Assembly (NCBI GenBank): GCA_022772305.1
Contig: JALFAQ010000050.1
Location: 1 to 33,075 of the forward strand
Length of the DNA stretch: 33,075 nt
Direction: 5' to 3'
Source: Corynebacterium glucuronolyticum
GTDB taxonomy: Bacteria > Actinomycetota > Actinomycetes > Mycobacteriales > Mycobacteriaceae
Shown: positions 14,790 through 23,020 of the stretch, piece by piece
Numbering within the stretch: position 1 is the first letter of the stretch
Layout of the letters: every line of letters starts with the position of its first letter
Program-made: the position numbers and the translations under genes
Notes under the pieces: model-generated
What the model was told of the DNA's origin: nothing
What the model saw: the letters and a program-made list of their open reading frames with translations, nothing else
Databases searched by the model: none

Positions 14790-16601
14790 ATGACCTCCAC
14801 ACTTGACCACGTGACAATTGACGCTATCTCCACGATTAACGAATACCTCGACCGCTCTGACTGGCGCGTCAACGCCAACGCCAACCAGGATTTCTCCCTC
14901 GGTGGCATGATGCTCAACACCTCCGGCAAGGTTGTCGCCAACTACTGGCTCACCCAGGTCTTCTCGCCTGAGGCCAACAAGGCACACCGCGAAGGTGCCG
15001 TCCACATCCACGACCTCGATATGCTCTCCGGCTACTGCGCCGGCTGGTCACTGCGCCAACTCCTCGAGCAGGGCTTTGGCGGTGTTCCCGGTGCCATCAG
15101 CTCGCTGCCGCCCCGCCACCTGTCCAGCGCGCTCGGCCAGATGGTCAACTTCCTCGGCACCCTACAAAACGAATGGGCCGGTGCCCAGGCCTTTTCCAGC
15201 TTCGACACCTACCTGGCACCGTTCGTCCGCCTCGACAATCTGAGCTACGACGAGGTTGAACAGGCCGTGCAAGAATTCGTCTTCAACCTCAACGTTCCCA
15301 GCCGCTGGGGCACGCAGACGCCATTTACCAACCTCACCTTCGACTGGGTGTGCCCGGCAGATATCGCCGATAACTACCCGTACATCGGCGAGGAGGTGTG
15401 CGACTTCACCTACGGTGAACTGCAGGAAGAGATGGATATGCTCAACCGCGCCTTCATTTCGGTCATGATGCGAGGCGATGCCGACGGGCGGCCGTTCACG
15501 TTCCCCATCCCCACGTACAACATCACCAAGGACTTCCCCTGGGAGTCTGAAAACGCCACACTTCTCTTCGAAATGACGGCGAAGTACGGTCTTCCCTATT
15601 TCCAGAACTTCATCAACTCCGAACTGGACCCCGGCATGATCCGCTCCATGTGCTGCCGCCTCCAGCTCGACCTCCGCGAGCTGCTCAAGCGCGGCAACGG
15701 GCTGTTCGGCTCGGCCGAGCTCACCGGCTCCATCGGCGTGGTCACCATCAACTGCGCACGCCTCGGCTACCTGCACGCCGGCGACGAGGACGGGCTCATG
15801 AAGGAGCTCGACGAGCTCATCGCCATTGGTGTGGACACGCTGGAACGTCGCCGTGCGACCATCGCCAAGCTTCTCGACGACGGCCTGTTCCCCTACACCC
15901 GTCGCTGGATGCCAAGCCTGGACAACCACTTCTCCACCATCGGTGTCAACGGCATGAACGAGATGGTGCGCAACTTCGTCGGCGATGCCTACGACATCAC
16001 CGATCCGAGCGGCCACGAGATGGCACTGCGCATCCTCAACCACATCAACGAGGTTCTCGTCGCCGCGCAGGAATCCACCGGGCACCTGTTCAACCTCGAG
16101 GCCACTCCCGCGGAGGGCGCGACCCACCGCTTCGCCCGCGAGGACATCGCCCGCTACCCCGATATCATCCATGCCGGAACGCCGGAGGAGCCGTACTACA
16201 CCAACTCCTCCCAGCTTCCCGTTTCGCACACCCCCGACCCGTTCGCAGCCCTTGCTGCCCAGGAGGATCTGCAGACGAAGTACACGGGTGGCACGGTGTT
16301 GCACCTCTATATGGGTGCAGCCATGAGCAGTGGCGAATCCTGCTCCAGCCTTGTTCGCCGGGCACTCACCACCTTCCGCCTGCCGTACATCACCATCACC
16401 CCGACGTTCTCCATCTGCCCCACCCACGGCTACCTGTCCGGTGAGCACCCCACGTGCGAGCAGTGTGGTGAGCAGACGGAAATGTGGACTCGCGTCATGG
16501 GTTACTTCCGCCCGGTGAGCTCCTTCAACACAGGCAAGAAGGGCGAATTCCACGAGCGCACCTACTTCTCCGAGAAGCTGGCCGCCCCGTCCCATGCCTG
16601 A
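14790..16601 (+). CDS. nrdD: Anaerobic (class III) ribonucleoside-triphosphate reductase, no ATP cone
   Basis: A 603-residue glycyl-radical enzyme reducing ribonucleoside triphosphates without oxygen. Likely active-site cysteines are C83 (SGYCAGW) and C288/C289 (SMCCRLQLD). A zinc site is formed by CPTH...CEQC near the C-terminus, and the glycyl radical site is Gly571 in RVMGYFRPVSSFNTGKKGE. Full-length relatives carry an N-terminal ATP-cone of about 100 residues; here the protein begins directly with the catalytic barrel region, so dATP activity control is absent. ATG 14790 is chosen because upstream codons (from 14697) overlap the NrdR boxes and give a non-family hydrophobic sequence. nrdG overlaps its end by 8 bp. 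Confidence 0.95.
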   Translation: MTSTLDHVTIDAISTINEYLDRSDWRVNANANQDFSLGGMMLNTSGKVVANYWLTQVFSPEANKAHREGAVHIHDLDMLSGYCAGWSLRQLLEQGFGGVPGAISSLPPRHLSSALGQMVNFLGTLQNEWAGAQAFSSFDTYLAPFVRLDNLSYDEVEQAVQEFVFNLNVPSRWGTQTPFTNLTFDWVCPADIADNYPYIGEEVCDFTYGELQEEMDMLNRAFISVMMRGDADGRPFTFPIPTYNITKDFPWESENATLLFEMTAKYGLPYFQNFINSELDPGMIRSMCCRLQLDLRELLKRGNGLFGSAELTGSIGVVTINCARLGYLHAGDEDGLMKELDELIAIGVDTLERRRATIAKLLDDGLFPYTRRWMPSLDNHFSTIGVNGMNEMVRNFVGDAYDITDPSGHEMALRILNHINEVLVAAQESTGHLFNLEATPAEGATHRFAREDIARYPDIIHAGTPEEPYYTNSSQLPVSHTPDPFAALAAQEDLQTKYTGGTVLHLYMGAAMSSGESCSSLVRRALTTFRLPYITITPTFSICPTHGYLSGEHPTCEQCGEQTEMWTRVMGYFRPVSSFNTGKKGEFHERTYFSEKLAAPSHA

Positions 16602-17241
16602 TCTGCCCATCGCCGGTCTCATCCCGTTTTCGGCGACGGATTGGCCCGGGAAGCTCACCGCGACGGTGTTCACCACCGGATGTCCGTGGGCGTGCGTGTA
16701 CTGCCACAACCCTGCGTTGCAGGATCCCCACGGCACGACGACATCCACGCTCAGTGAACTTCTCGAGTTAGCGGCCTCGCGTCGCGGGCTCCTCGATGGG
16801 GTCGTCTTTTCCGGTGGTGAGCCGACCATGCACCGTGGTCTCCCCGACGCGATCCGGGCGGTTCGCGCCACGGAGCCGTCACTCGGCATCGGCCTGCACA
16901 CGTGCGGTTACCTCCCCAACCGGCTCCGCGCCCTCGTTGAGGATCCCACGACCCGCCCGGATTGGATCGGGCTCGACGTCAAGGGGCTTCCCGACGACCT
17001 CCCGGAGGTTGTCCGTTGTACCCCCGCCGGCGCTCGGCGGGCATGGCAGTCCTTTGACTACCTCGCCGAAAAGACGCGCGCGGGGCTCGTCGATCTGCAG
17101 ATTCGCACCACATTATGGCACGGTGGCGTGCTCGAGGAGCACCTGCCCGAACTCACTCGGAGAGTGAAAGAACGGGGCCAGGAACTCGTCGTGCAGTGGG
17201 CGCACGATGTGGACGAAAACGGCCACTACCACGGCAATTAG
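16594..17241 (+). CDS. nrdG: Anaerobic ribonucleotide reductase activating protein, radical SAM
   Basis: A 215-residue radical-SAM activase that generates the glycyl radical on NrdD. The iron-sulfur motif CX3CX2C is at C30, C34 and C37 (GCPWACVYCHN), followed by the SAM-binding 'FSGGEPT' (about 72-78). It begins inside the last codons of nrdD (8-bp overlap), so both are one transcript with coupled translation. The final 4 bp overlap the convergent glnE stop. Confidence 0.95.
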   Translation: MPDLPIAGLIPFSATDWPGKLTATVFTTGCPWACVYCHNPALQDPHGTTTSTLSELLELAASRRGLLDGVVFSGGEPTMHRGLPDAIRAVRATEPSLGIGLHTCGYLPNRLRALVEDPTTRPDWIGLDVKGLPDDLPEVVRCTPAGARRAWQSFDYLAEKTRAGLVDLQIRTTLWHGGVLEEHLPELTRRVKERGQELVVQWAHDVDENGHYHGN

Positions 17242-20200
17242 GGTTCGAACGAGAACTCCGATTCCGCTTCTCCCCAAAACACGTTGTCCACCACCCGGCG
17301 CGCCCGGCGGGTGGCCTTGAGGTAGTGCTCCAAGAAACCACGGGAATCGTCGGGATCCCAGCCTGCCGCACCGGCAACATGCGACAGTGCCGGCCCCGGT
17401 GGTGGGAGTTGGTCCGTCCGCTTGCCACGAACGAGGACGAGTGCGTTGCGGGCACCGGTGGCGGTGAGCCAGGCGTTGCGGAGGCGCTCGACGCTTGTCG
17501 CATCGAGGATGCCTGCTTCTTCGATGGCATCGAGGCCTTCAAGTGCGGAGGCCGTGTGGAGCGCCGGGTACTCGTGGGCGTGCATCATCGTCAGTAGCTG
17601 CACAGTCCACTCGATGTCTGTGAGCGCGCCACGCCCAAGCTTCGTGTGGGTGGTCTTATCGGCACCCTTAGGCAGACGTTCCTTATCCACGCGCGCCTTC
17701 ATACGCCGAACCTCACGGATGGCGGATTCGTCGATTCCGCCTGCGGGGTACCGAAGCGGATCGATGATCTCGATGAACGCCTCTCCCACGTCCTTATCCC
17801 CGGCAATGTAGGTGGCGCGGAGAAGGGACTGCATTTCCCAGGTCTCCGCCCACTTTTCGTAGTAGCTGGCGTAGCTTGTCAGCGTTCGTACGACCGGTCC
17901 GGAACGCCCCTCTGGTCGCAATCCCAGGTCGACATCGAGCGGTGGGTCTCCCGACGGCTTGGACAGCCGGCGTCGCATCCTGTCACACACCCCGATGGAC
18001 CAGGTCACGGCATCGTTATCGCTGAACCCCGGTAGCGGTTCACACACGAACAAGACGTCCGCATCTGATCCGTAGCCGAGCTCCGCACCGCCGAGTCGCC
18101 CCATGCCGATGACGGCGATGCGGGCCTTCGGCTCGTCGGAAGCGCGGATCTCTGCGTCCAGCGCCGCGTGCAGCACGGCATCCCAGACGATAGAAAGAGA
18201 GCGACACACGTCACGCACCCCCATCATGCCGAGCAGGTCAGCAGCACCAATACGGGCGAGCTCTGCACGCCGCAGCGAGCGTGCGACGGCAATGGCCTGT
18301 TCAGGGCTGGACTGCCTGCCGGCTGCAGCAACGAGAGCGGTGCGGACCTTATCCGGGTTGGTGGAAATAAGCTTGGGGCTATTCGCACCGTCCCCCAGCA
18401 GTTTGACGGTGTCAGGCGAGGACAAGAGGAGCTCCGACACGTACGGAGAGGTACCAAGGATGTGCATGAGGCGCTTGCCCACAGCACCCTCGTCGCGAAG
18501 CAAACGCAAAAACCAGCTGCGATCCTCCATCGATTCCGAGAGCTTACGGTAGTTGAGCAGACCGGCATCCGGATCCGATGTCGACCCCAGCCACGTCATG
18601 AGGCTGGGAAGGAGAAGCTGCTGCAACTTGTGCTTGCGTGACGAGCCCGATGCCAACACTTGGAGGTGCTGATAGGCGCGGTCTGGGAAGTTGTAGTTCA
18701 ACGCGCTCAGCTGCAGCTTCGCCGCCTCGGGTGTCAGGGCTAGCGTGCCTGTATCCAGGTTGACCACCGAATTCAGAAGCGGACGATAGAACAACTTGGT
18801 GTGGATATCCGCAATGGAGTGCTGCGTCTTGCGATATCGCTCCACCAGCTCCGTCGCCGAACTGTGCCCGCCGGTGCCGGTAATCCCCGCAGCCCGGGCG
18901 ATCCGGCGCAGTGCGTCCACGTCTTTTTCCTTTGGCATCGTGTGAGTACGCCGCAGCCTCTGCAGTTGCAGCCGGTGTTCCAGAAGACGCATGAACTCGT
19001 AGTTTTCAATGAGCACGTGGCCATCCTCGCGCCCGATATACCCGCCGGCGATGAGGGCATTAAGGGCATCGACGGTGGAGCTTACCCGCAGGTCAGCATC
19101 GACACGCCCGTGCACCATTTGGAGCAGCTGCACGGCAAACTCGACATCGCGTAGCCCGCCCCTTCCCAGCTTGAGCTCCCGCTCCTTCAAATTCTCCGGA
19201 ACATTGCGAATCACCCTGCTGCGCATCGCCTGCACGTCGGGAACAAACGAATCCCTTCGCGAGGCTTCCCACACGAGCGGGTGAAGTGCATCCACGTAGT
19301 CCTGGCCGAGGGCCATGTCTCCTGTTTGCGGGCGAGACTTGAGCAGAGCCTGGAACTCCCACGTCTCTGCCCACCGTGAGTAGTACGCCTTGTGGGACTC
19401 GAGAGTACGCACAAGAGCACCGTTTTTTCCCTCCGGACGCAGTCCTGCATCGACCTCAAAAAGAGCCTGTGACCCCATGCGAATAAACTCGCTGGCCACC
19501 CTCGTTGCCTTGGGTGATGCAGGCTCGGCGACGAAGATGACATCGACATCGGAGATGTAGTTGAGCTCTCGCGCACCGCACTTGCCGAGCGCAATGACTG
19601 CCAACCTGGCATCGGCAGACTCCTCACCCCACACCGAGCCCTGCGCACAGGCAAGAGTTGCAGTGAGGGCGGCGTCAGCAAGCGTAGACAACATCTCTGT
19701 CACCCGCGTGTACGGAACAGGAATGGCGACAGCCCCCGATGTCGAGCGAACGAGGAACGTACCGGCAAGATCAACCGCCGCGATGCGCATGAGGAGGGTG
19801 CGGTAGGCGTGTTTGATGGTCCGAACAGCCTCCTTCCCACGCAGGGGCGAGCGGTACATTCCCGGCGTATCCAGGGACTCCGTGGCTCCACTGCCGTCCT
19901 CTGCACAGTCCGGGCGTGCCTCCACCGCCTCCAGCATGAAATGCATCATTTCCCCCTGCGACGGCGCAGGCTTGCCCACCTCCTGCCACAGTTCCGGGTT
20001 GGCAATGAGGTGATCGGCAAGCACCGTGGACGCACCGAGCAGCCCAAAAATCCGCAGGCGCAGCTCGGGATTGATGTGCAGACTGTGGTTGAACACCCGC
20101 CACTCGTCTGCGGAAACGGCATCTTTAAGCCGCAACAGGCCGAGGAGCACCTGATCCGGATCGGCAGCACCCGACATGTCCCGCAGGAGATCCCCGTGTT

Positions 20201-20309
20201 CGGCCTGGTACCACCCCAGCTCTTCCAGCTCGGACTCCGCCGACGGCCGTTCGAACCCAAGCGCTGCCGGGGTGGGAACGGCTTTCCTCGTTGTCCGTGG
20301 TGTGTGCAC
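17238..20309 (-). CDS. glnE: Bifunctional glutamine synthetase adenylyltransferase/deadenylase
   Basis: A 1023-residue enzyme that adds and removes AMP on glutamine synthetase in response to nitrogen status. Two nucleotidyltransferase domains are visible: one with GKCGARELNYISDVDVIF (242-259, Asp254 and Asp256) and the other with GMGRLGGAELGYGSDADVLF (about 733-752). Both keep the metal-binding D-x-D. The helical link region lies between. GTG 20309 is supported by AAAGGACG upstream. It follows glnA2 by 34 bp in the same direction; this pairing is known in corynebacteria and mycobacteria. Its known target is GlnA (type I-beta), which is not in this window. Confidence 0.97.
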   Translation of the reverse strand: MHTPRTTRKAVPTPAALGFERPSAESELEELGWYQAEHGDLLRDMSGAADPDQVLLGLLRLKDAVSADEWRVFNHSLHINPELRLRIFGLLGASTVLADHLIANPELWQEVGKPAPSQGEMMHFMLEAVEARPDCAEDGSGATESLDTPGMYRSPLRGKEAVRTIKHAYRTLLMRIAAVDLAGTFLVRSTSGAVAIPVPYTRVTEMLSTLADAALTATLACAQGSVWGEESADARLAVIALGKCGARELNYISDVDVIFVAEPASPKATRVASEFIRMGSQALFEVDAGLRPEGKNGALVRTLESHKAYYSRWAETWEFQALLKSRPQTGDMALGQDYVDALHPLVWEASRRDSFVPDVQAMRSRVIRNVPENLKERELKLGRGGLRDVEFAVQLLQMVHGRVDADLRVSSTVDALNALIAGGYIGREDGHVLIENYEFMRLLEHRLQLQRLRRTHTMPKEKDVDALRRIARAAGITGTGGHSSATELVERYRKTQHSIADIHTKLFYRPLLNSVVNLDTGTLALTPEAAKLQLSALNYNFPDRAYQHLQVLASGSSRKHKLQQLLLPSLMTWLGSTSDPDAGLLNYRKLSESMEDRSWFLRLLRDEGAVGKRLMHILGTSPYVSELLLSSPDTVKLLGDGANSPKLISTNPDKVRTALVAAAGRQSSPEQAIAVARSLRRAELARIGAADLLGMMGVRDVCRSLSIVWDAVLHAALDAEIRASDEPKARIAVIGMGRLGGAELGYGSDADVLFVCEPLPGFSDNDAVTWSIGVCDRMRRRLSKPSGDPPLDVDLGLRPEGRSGPVVRTLTSYASYYEKWAETWEMQSLLRATYIAGDKDVGEAFIEIIDPLRYPAGGIDESAIREVRRMKARVDKERLPKGADKTTHTKLGRGALTDIEWTVQLLTMMHAHEYPALHTASALEGLDAIEEAGILDATSVERLRNAWLTATGARNALVLVRGKRTDQLPPPGPALSHVAGAAGWDPDDSRGFLEHYLKATRRARRVVDNVFWGEAESEFSFEP

Positions 20310-20343
20310 TTTTCGCGTCCTTTACAAAACTCGTTAACTGCGG

Positions 20344-21684
20344 TTACAGCGGAAGGTTCGATTCCAGCTCCCAGGAGGTGATCTGCGCCTGGTATTCACG
20401 CATTTCCGCCCACTTGGTGCGGAGGAAGAACTCGAACACCTTCTCCCCCAACGTATTTGCCACCAGCTCGGACTTCTCCATCTTGCGCAGTGCTTGATCC
20501 AACGTCTGCGGCAGGTCGACGTACCCCAACGCATGCCGCTCTCGCCTCGTCAGTGCGGCGATGTCTTCTTCAGCCGGTTCGGCAAGCTCATAGCCTTCTT
20601 CGATACCCTTGAGCCCAGCGGCGAGCAGCACGGCGTACGCCAGGTAAGGATTGCAGGCCGAGTCGACGGAGCGCACCTCAATGCGTCGCGTCTTCGCCTT
20701 CTGCGGAGAGTAACCGGGCACACGGATGAGCGCGGACCGGTTAGACATTCCCCAGGTGGCAGCAGTCGGTGCTTCTGCGCCGAACATGATGCGCTTGTAG
20801 GAGTTCACCCACTGGTTCGTCACCGCGGAAATCTCCGGCGCGTGCTGCAGAATCCCCGCGATGAACTGCTTTGCAGTGGTGGAGAGATAAAACTCGTCAT
20901 CGGGATCATGGAAAGCGTTGTACTCGCCCTCGAAGAGCGACAGGTGGGAGTGCAGGCCACTGCCTGCATACTCCTTGAAAGGCTTGGGCATGAACGACGC
21001 ATGGACACCGTTGCGCAGAGCGACCTGTTTGACGAGGTAGCGAAGCGTCATGATGTTGTCACTCATGGTGAGTGCATCGGTGTGCCGCAGATCGATCTCC
21101 TGCTGGCCCGGCGCGGTCTCATGGTGGGAAAACTCCACAGAGATCCCCATCGATTCCAACGCACTCATCGCTTCCCTGCGGAAGTTCGGTGCCTGGTCGT
21201 TTTGCGCCTGATCGAAAAAGCCCCCCAGATCCGTGGGCTCCGGACGTTGCCCGTGCGTATAGATGGTCTTGAGAAGGTAAAACTCAACCTCCGGGTGAAC
21301 GTGGAATGTGAAGCCCTGCTCCTCTGCCTTTTCCGTTTGGAAGCGGAGAATCTGCCTCGGATCAATCCAGCTCGGCTGTCCATCTGGCGTGGTGATGTCG
21401 CAGAACATCCGCGCGGTTAGTCCTGCCCCATCGTCCTCCTCAAGCGGGAGCAGCTGGAATGTCGAGGGATCAGGACGGGCCAGCGTATCGGCTTCAGCAA
21501 CACGCGAGTAGCCCTCGATTGCTGAGCCGTCGAAGCCAATGCCTTCTGCAAAGGCGCTTTCAATCTCCGCCGGCACAACGACGACGGACTTCAGCATGCC
21601 CCACATGTCGGTGAACCAGAGACGAACGTAGCGAATGTCTTGTTCTTCCAGCGTGCGGAGCACAAATTCCTGTGAGCTTGTCAT
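20344..21684 (-). CDS. glnA2: Glutamine synthetase, type I-alpha (GlnA2)
   Basis: A 446-residue GSI enzyme homologue. Family motifs are 'FTDMWGMLKSV' (24-34), 'GFDGSAIEGY' (50-59), 'GSGLHSHLSL' (ATP/His region, ~245-254), 'NQWVNSYKRIMFGAEAP' and 'NRSALIRVPGY'. The adenylylation motif NLYDLPP of type I-beta enzymes is absent; the matching stretch reads GYELAEPAEED. The type I-beta insertion is also missing. It is therefore probably not controlled by the GlnE encoded next to it. ATG 21684 is preferred over the upstream ATG at 21765 because homologues begin near MTSSQEFVLRTLEE. In C. glutamicum the GlnA2 role in glutamine supply is minor or unclear. Confidence 0.95.
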   Translation of the reverse strand: MTSSQEFVLRTLEEQDIRYVRLWFTDMWGMLKSVVVVPAEIESAFAEGIGFDGSAIEGYSRVAEADTLARPDPSTFQLLPLEEDDGAGLTARMFCDITTPDGQPSWIDPRQILRFQTEKAEEQGFTFHVHPEVEFYLLKTIYTHGQRPEPTDLGGFFDQAQNDQAPNFRREAMSALESMGISVEFSHHETAPGQQEIDLRHTDALTMSDNIMTLRYLVKQVALRNGVHASFMPKPFKEYAGSGLHSHLSLFEGEYNAFHDPDDEFYLSTTAKQFIAGILQHAPEISAVTNQWVNSYKRIMFGAEAPTAATWGMSNRSALIRVPGYSPQKAKTRRIEVRSVDSACNPYLAYAVLLAAGLKGIEEGYELAEPAEEDIAALTRRERHALGYVDLPQTLDQALRKMEKSELVANTLGEKVFEFFLRTKWAEMREYQAQITSWELESNLPL

Positions 21685-21759
21685 GCTTACCAATCTAGCT
21701 TTTCCCCTCCACACCGCGGGCCGGAAACGGGGGTAATTTTTCTCAGCATTGGTACTGGT

Positions 21760-21775
21760 TAGCATATTTGTTCGA
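21760..21775. promoter_or_regulatory. LexA-like (SOS) box 1
   Basis: TAGCATATTTGTTCGA matches the corynebacterial LexA motif TCGAACANNTGTTCGA at 11 of 14 defined positions, with a perfect right half-site TGTTCGA. It lies between glnA2 and the plus-strand mini-ORF/DUF2786 genes. Confidence 0.45.
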
Positions 21776-21825
21776 TTAAACGGGGGTAGTCGGCGTGGAT
21801 GCCAGGTGTTGGAATGTCAACCAAA

Positions 21826-21841
21826 GCAACCACATGTTCGA
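21826..21841. promoter_or_regulatory. LexA-like (SOS) box 2
   Basis: GCAACCACATGTTCGA also matches the LexA motif at 11 of 14 defined positions with a perfect right half-site. Its centre is 66 bp from that of box 1 and it ends 12 bp before the mini-ORF start, touching its Shine-Dalgarno. Confidence 0.45.
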
Positions 21842-21853
21842 AAGGAGCCCACG

Positions 21854-21949
21854 ATGTGCGACCCACCATCCACATACAATCAGCCCTCACCAGACAGCCC
21901 CACCTACGACTTCCCCCACTACCCACTGTCTCCAGAAAAGGATCACTAA
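21854..21949 (+). CDS. 31-residue Pro/Tyr-rich small ORF upstream of the DUF2786 gene
   Basis: ATG is preceded by a near-perfect AAAGGAG (7 nt spacing). The product (start MCDPPSTYNQPSPDSP) is hydrophilic with eight prolines and no membrane segment. Its stop TAA is separated by a single base from the ATG of the next gene, whose own Shine-Dalgarno AAAAGGA lies inside this ORF. This suggests translational coupling or a leader peptide. Too short for family recognition. Confidence 0.55.
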   Translation: MCDPPSTYNQPSPDSPTYDFPHYPLSPEKDH

Positions 21950-21950
21950 C

Positions 21951-22973
21951 ATGACACCCACCACTTTTGTCACCTACACAACCGATCTCCTCGTCAAGGT
22001 CGCAGCACTCGGCTGGACTCCCGCGGCACTCCGCCACCACCTGGCCAAGAACAAGGCCCTGCCCCTCCTCGAATACTGCATGTTCCTTGCCAAAGATAAA
22101 CTGCCCGAGCGCATCTCCTCCGAGGTTCGCTACCACTGGCACGTGGAAGCCGGCTTCGCACCGAAGGAGTCTTTTTCCTCCTCACAGTTCCACACGCTGT
22201 GGGAAAAGCTGCGCACGATTCCCTATATTTCCAGCAACGATCTCCGCCTAGCCGAGGAGCAGGAGGACACCTCCAATCTTCCGCTGGAGCAGGTGAAAGC
22301 TCAGCGCAAGATCACCGCACTTCTCCGCAAAGCAGAATCGACCCCCTACGAGGAAGAAGCGGCAACGTACATCCAAAAAGCTGCAGCCTTGCAGACGAAG
22401 TACAACATCTCTGCGCTCCATGAGGAGATTCCCCGCAGCGTCCGCACCAGTCGCGTCTTCATATCCGCCCCATACGTAAAGGAAAAGTCCCTTCTCCTGG
22501 CCGCCATCGCACGCAACTGCGGTGCGCACGTCATCGCGCTTACCAACACGGGAGTCATGTGCGTCGTGGGCTATCCCGCCGATCTCGCCTACATCAAAGA
22601 CATGTACGCGAGCCTCGAGCGCCAGTGCATGTACTTCATGGTGCACTCTCCCCAAGCGGACCGGGCACGTCAAAACGGATCGACCACATCCTTCAGGCGG
22701 AGTTTCATCATCGCCTACGCACACGAAATCGCGGACATCCTCGCCTCGGCTACCCGTGGAGCCACCGATGGAAATGGCTCCACGAGCCAGGCCTTGGTGG
22801 AAACCTCCGCTGCGGTGAAGAAGACGTTCAGTGACCTCTTCCCCGAGGTCACCACATCACGCGTACAGGCACACAACGCTGCAGGATACGAGGAGGGGAC
22901 GCGTTCCGCGCAGTCCTCACACTTTGGCGGCGACTCTTCCGGTGTCGGTGGCCGCCGTAGCTTGGGCGCGTAA
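21951..22973 (+). CDS. DUF2786-containing protein
   Basis: A 340-residue soluble protein. The DUF2786 signature 'KITALLRKAESTPYEEEAATYIQKA' lies at about 124-148, then 'LQTKYNI'. The region before it (1-115) is helical and the region after (160-300) is a mixed domain with SFRRSFIIAYAHEI. A Gly/Ser-rich tail closes the protein. DUF2786 proteins are common in actinobacteria and phages and have no established activity. ATG 21951 follows AAAAGGATC. It is the second gene after two LexA-like boxes, suggesting DNA-damage induction; that is inference. Confidence 0.75.
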   Translation: MTPTTFVTYTTDLLVKVAALGWTPAALRHHLAKNKALPLLEYCMFLAKDKLPERISSEVRYHWHVEAGFAPKESFSSSQFHTLWEKLRTIPYISSNDLRLAEEQEDTSNLPLEQVKAQRKITALLRKAESTPYEEEAATYIQKAAALQTKYNISALHEEIPRSVRTSRVFISAPYVKEKSLLLAAIARNCGAHVIALTNTGVMCVVGYPADLAYIKDMYASLERQCMYFMVHSPQADRARQNGSTTSFRRSFIIAYAHEIADILASATRGATDGNGSTSQALVETSAAVKKTFSDLFPEVTTSRVQAHNAAGYEEGTRSAQSSHFGGDSSGVGGRRSLGA

Positions 22974-23020
22974 ATTGCTCCGCCCCACGCGCCCGCTCAG
23001 AACCTGATACAAAAGGGTGT

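Noticed and set aside
15162..16901. 579-codon minus-strand frame over nrdD/nrdG
   Set aside because: Antisense shadow; both nrd genes have complete family motifs on the plus strand.
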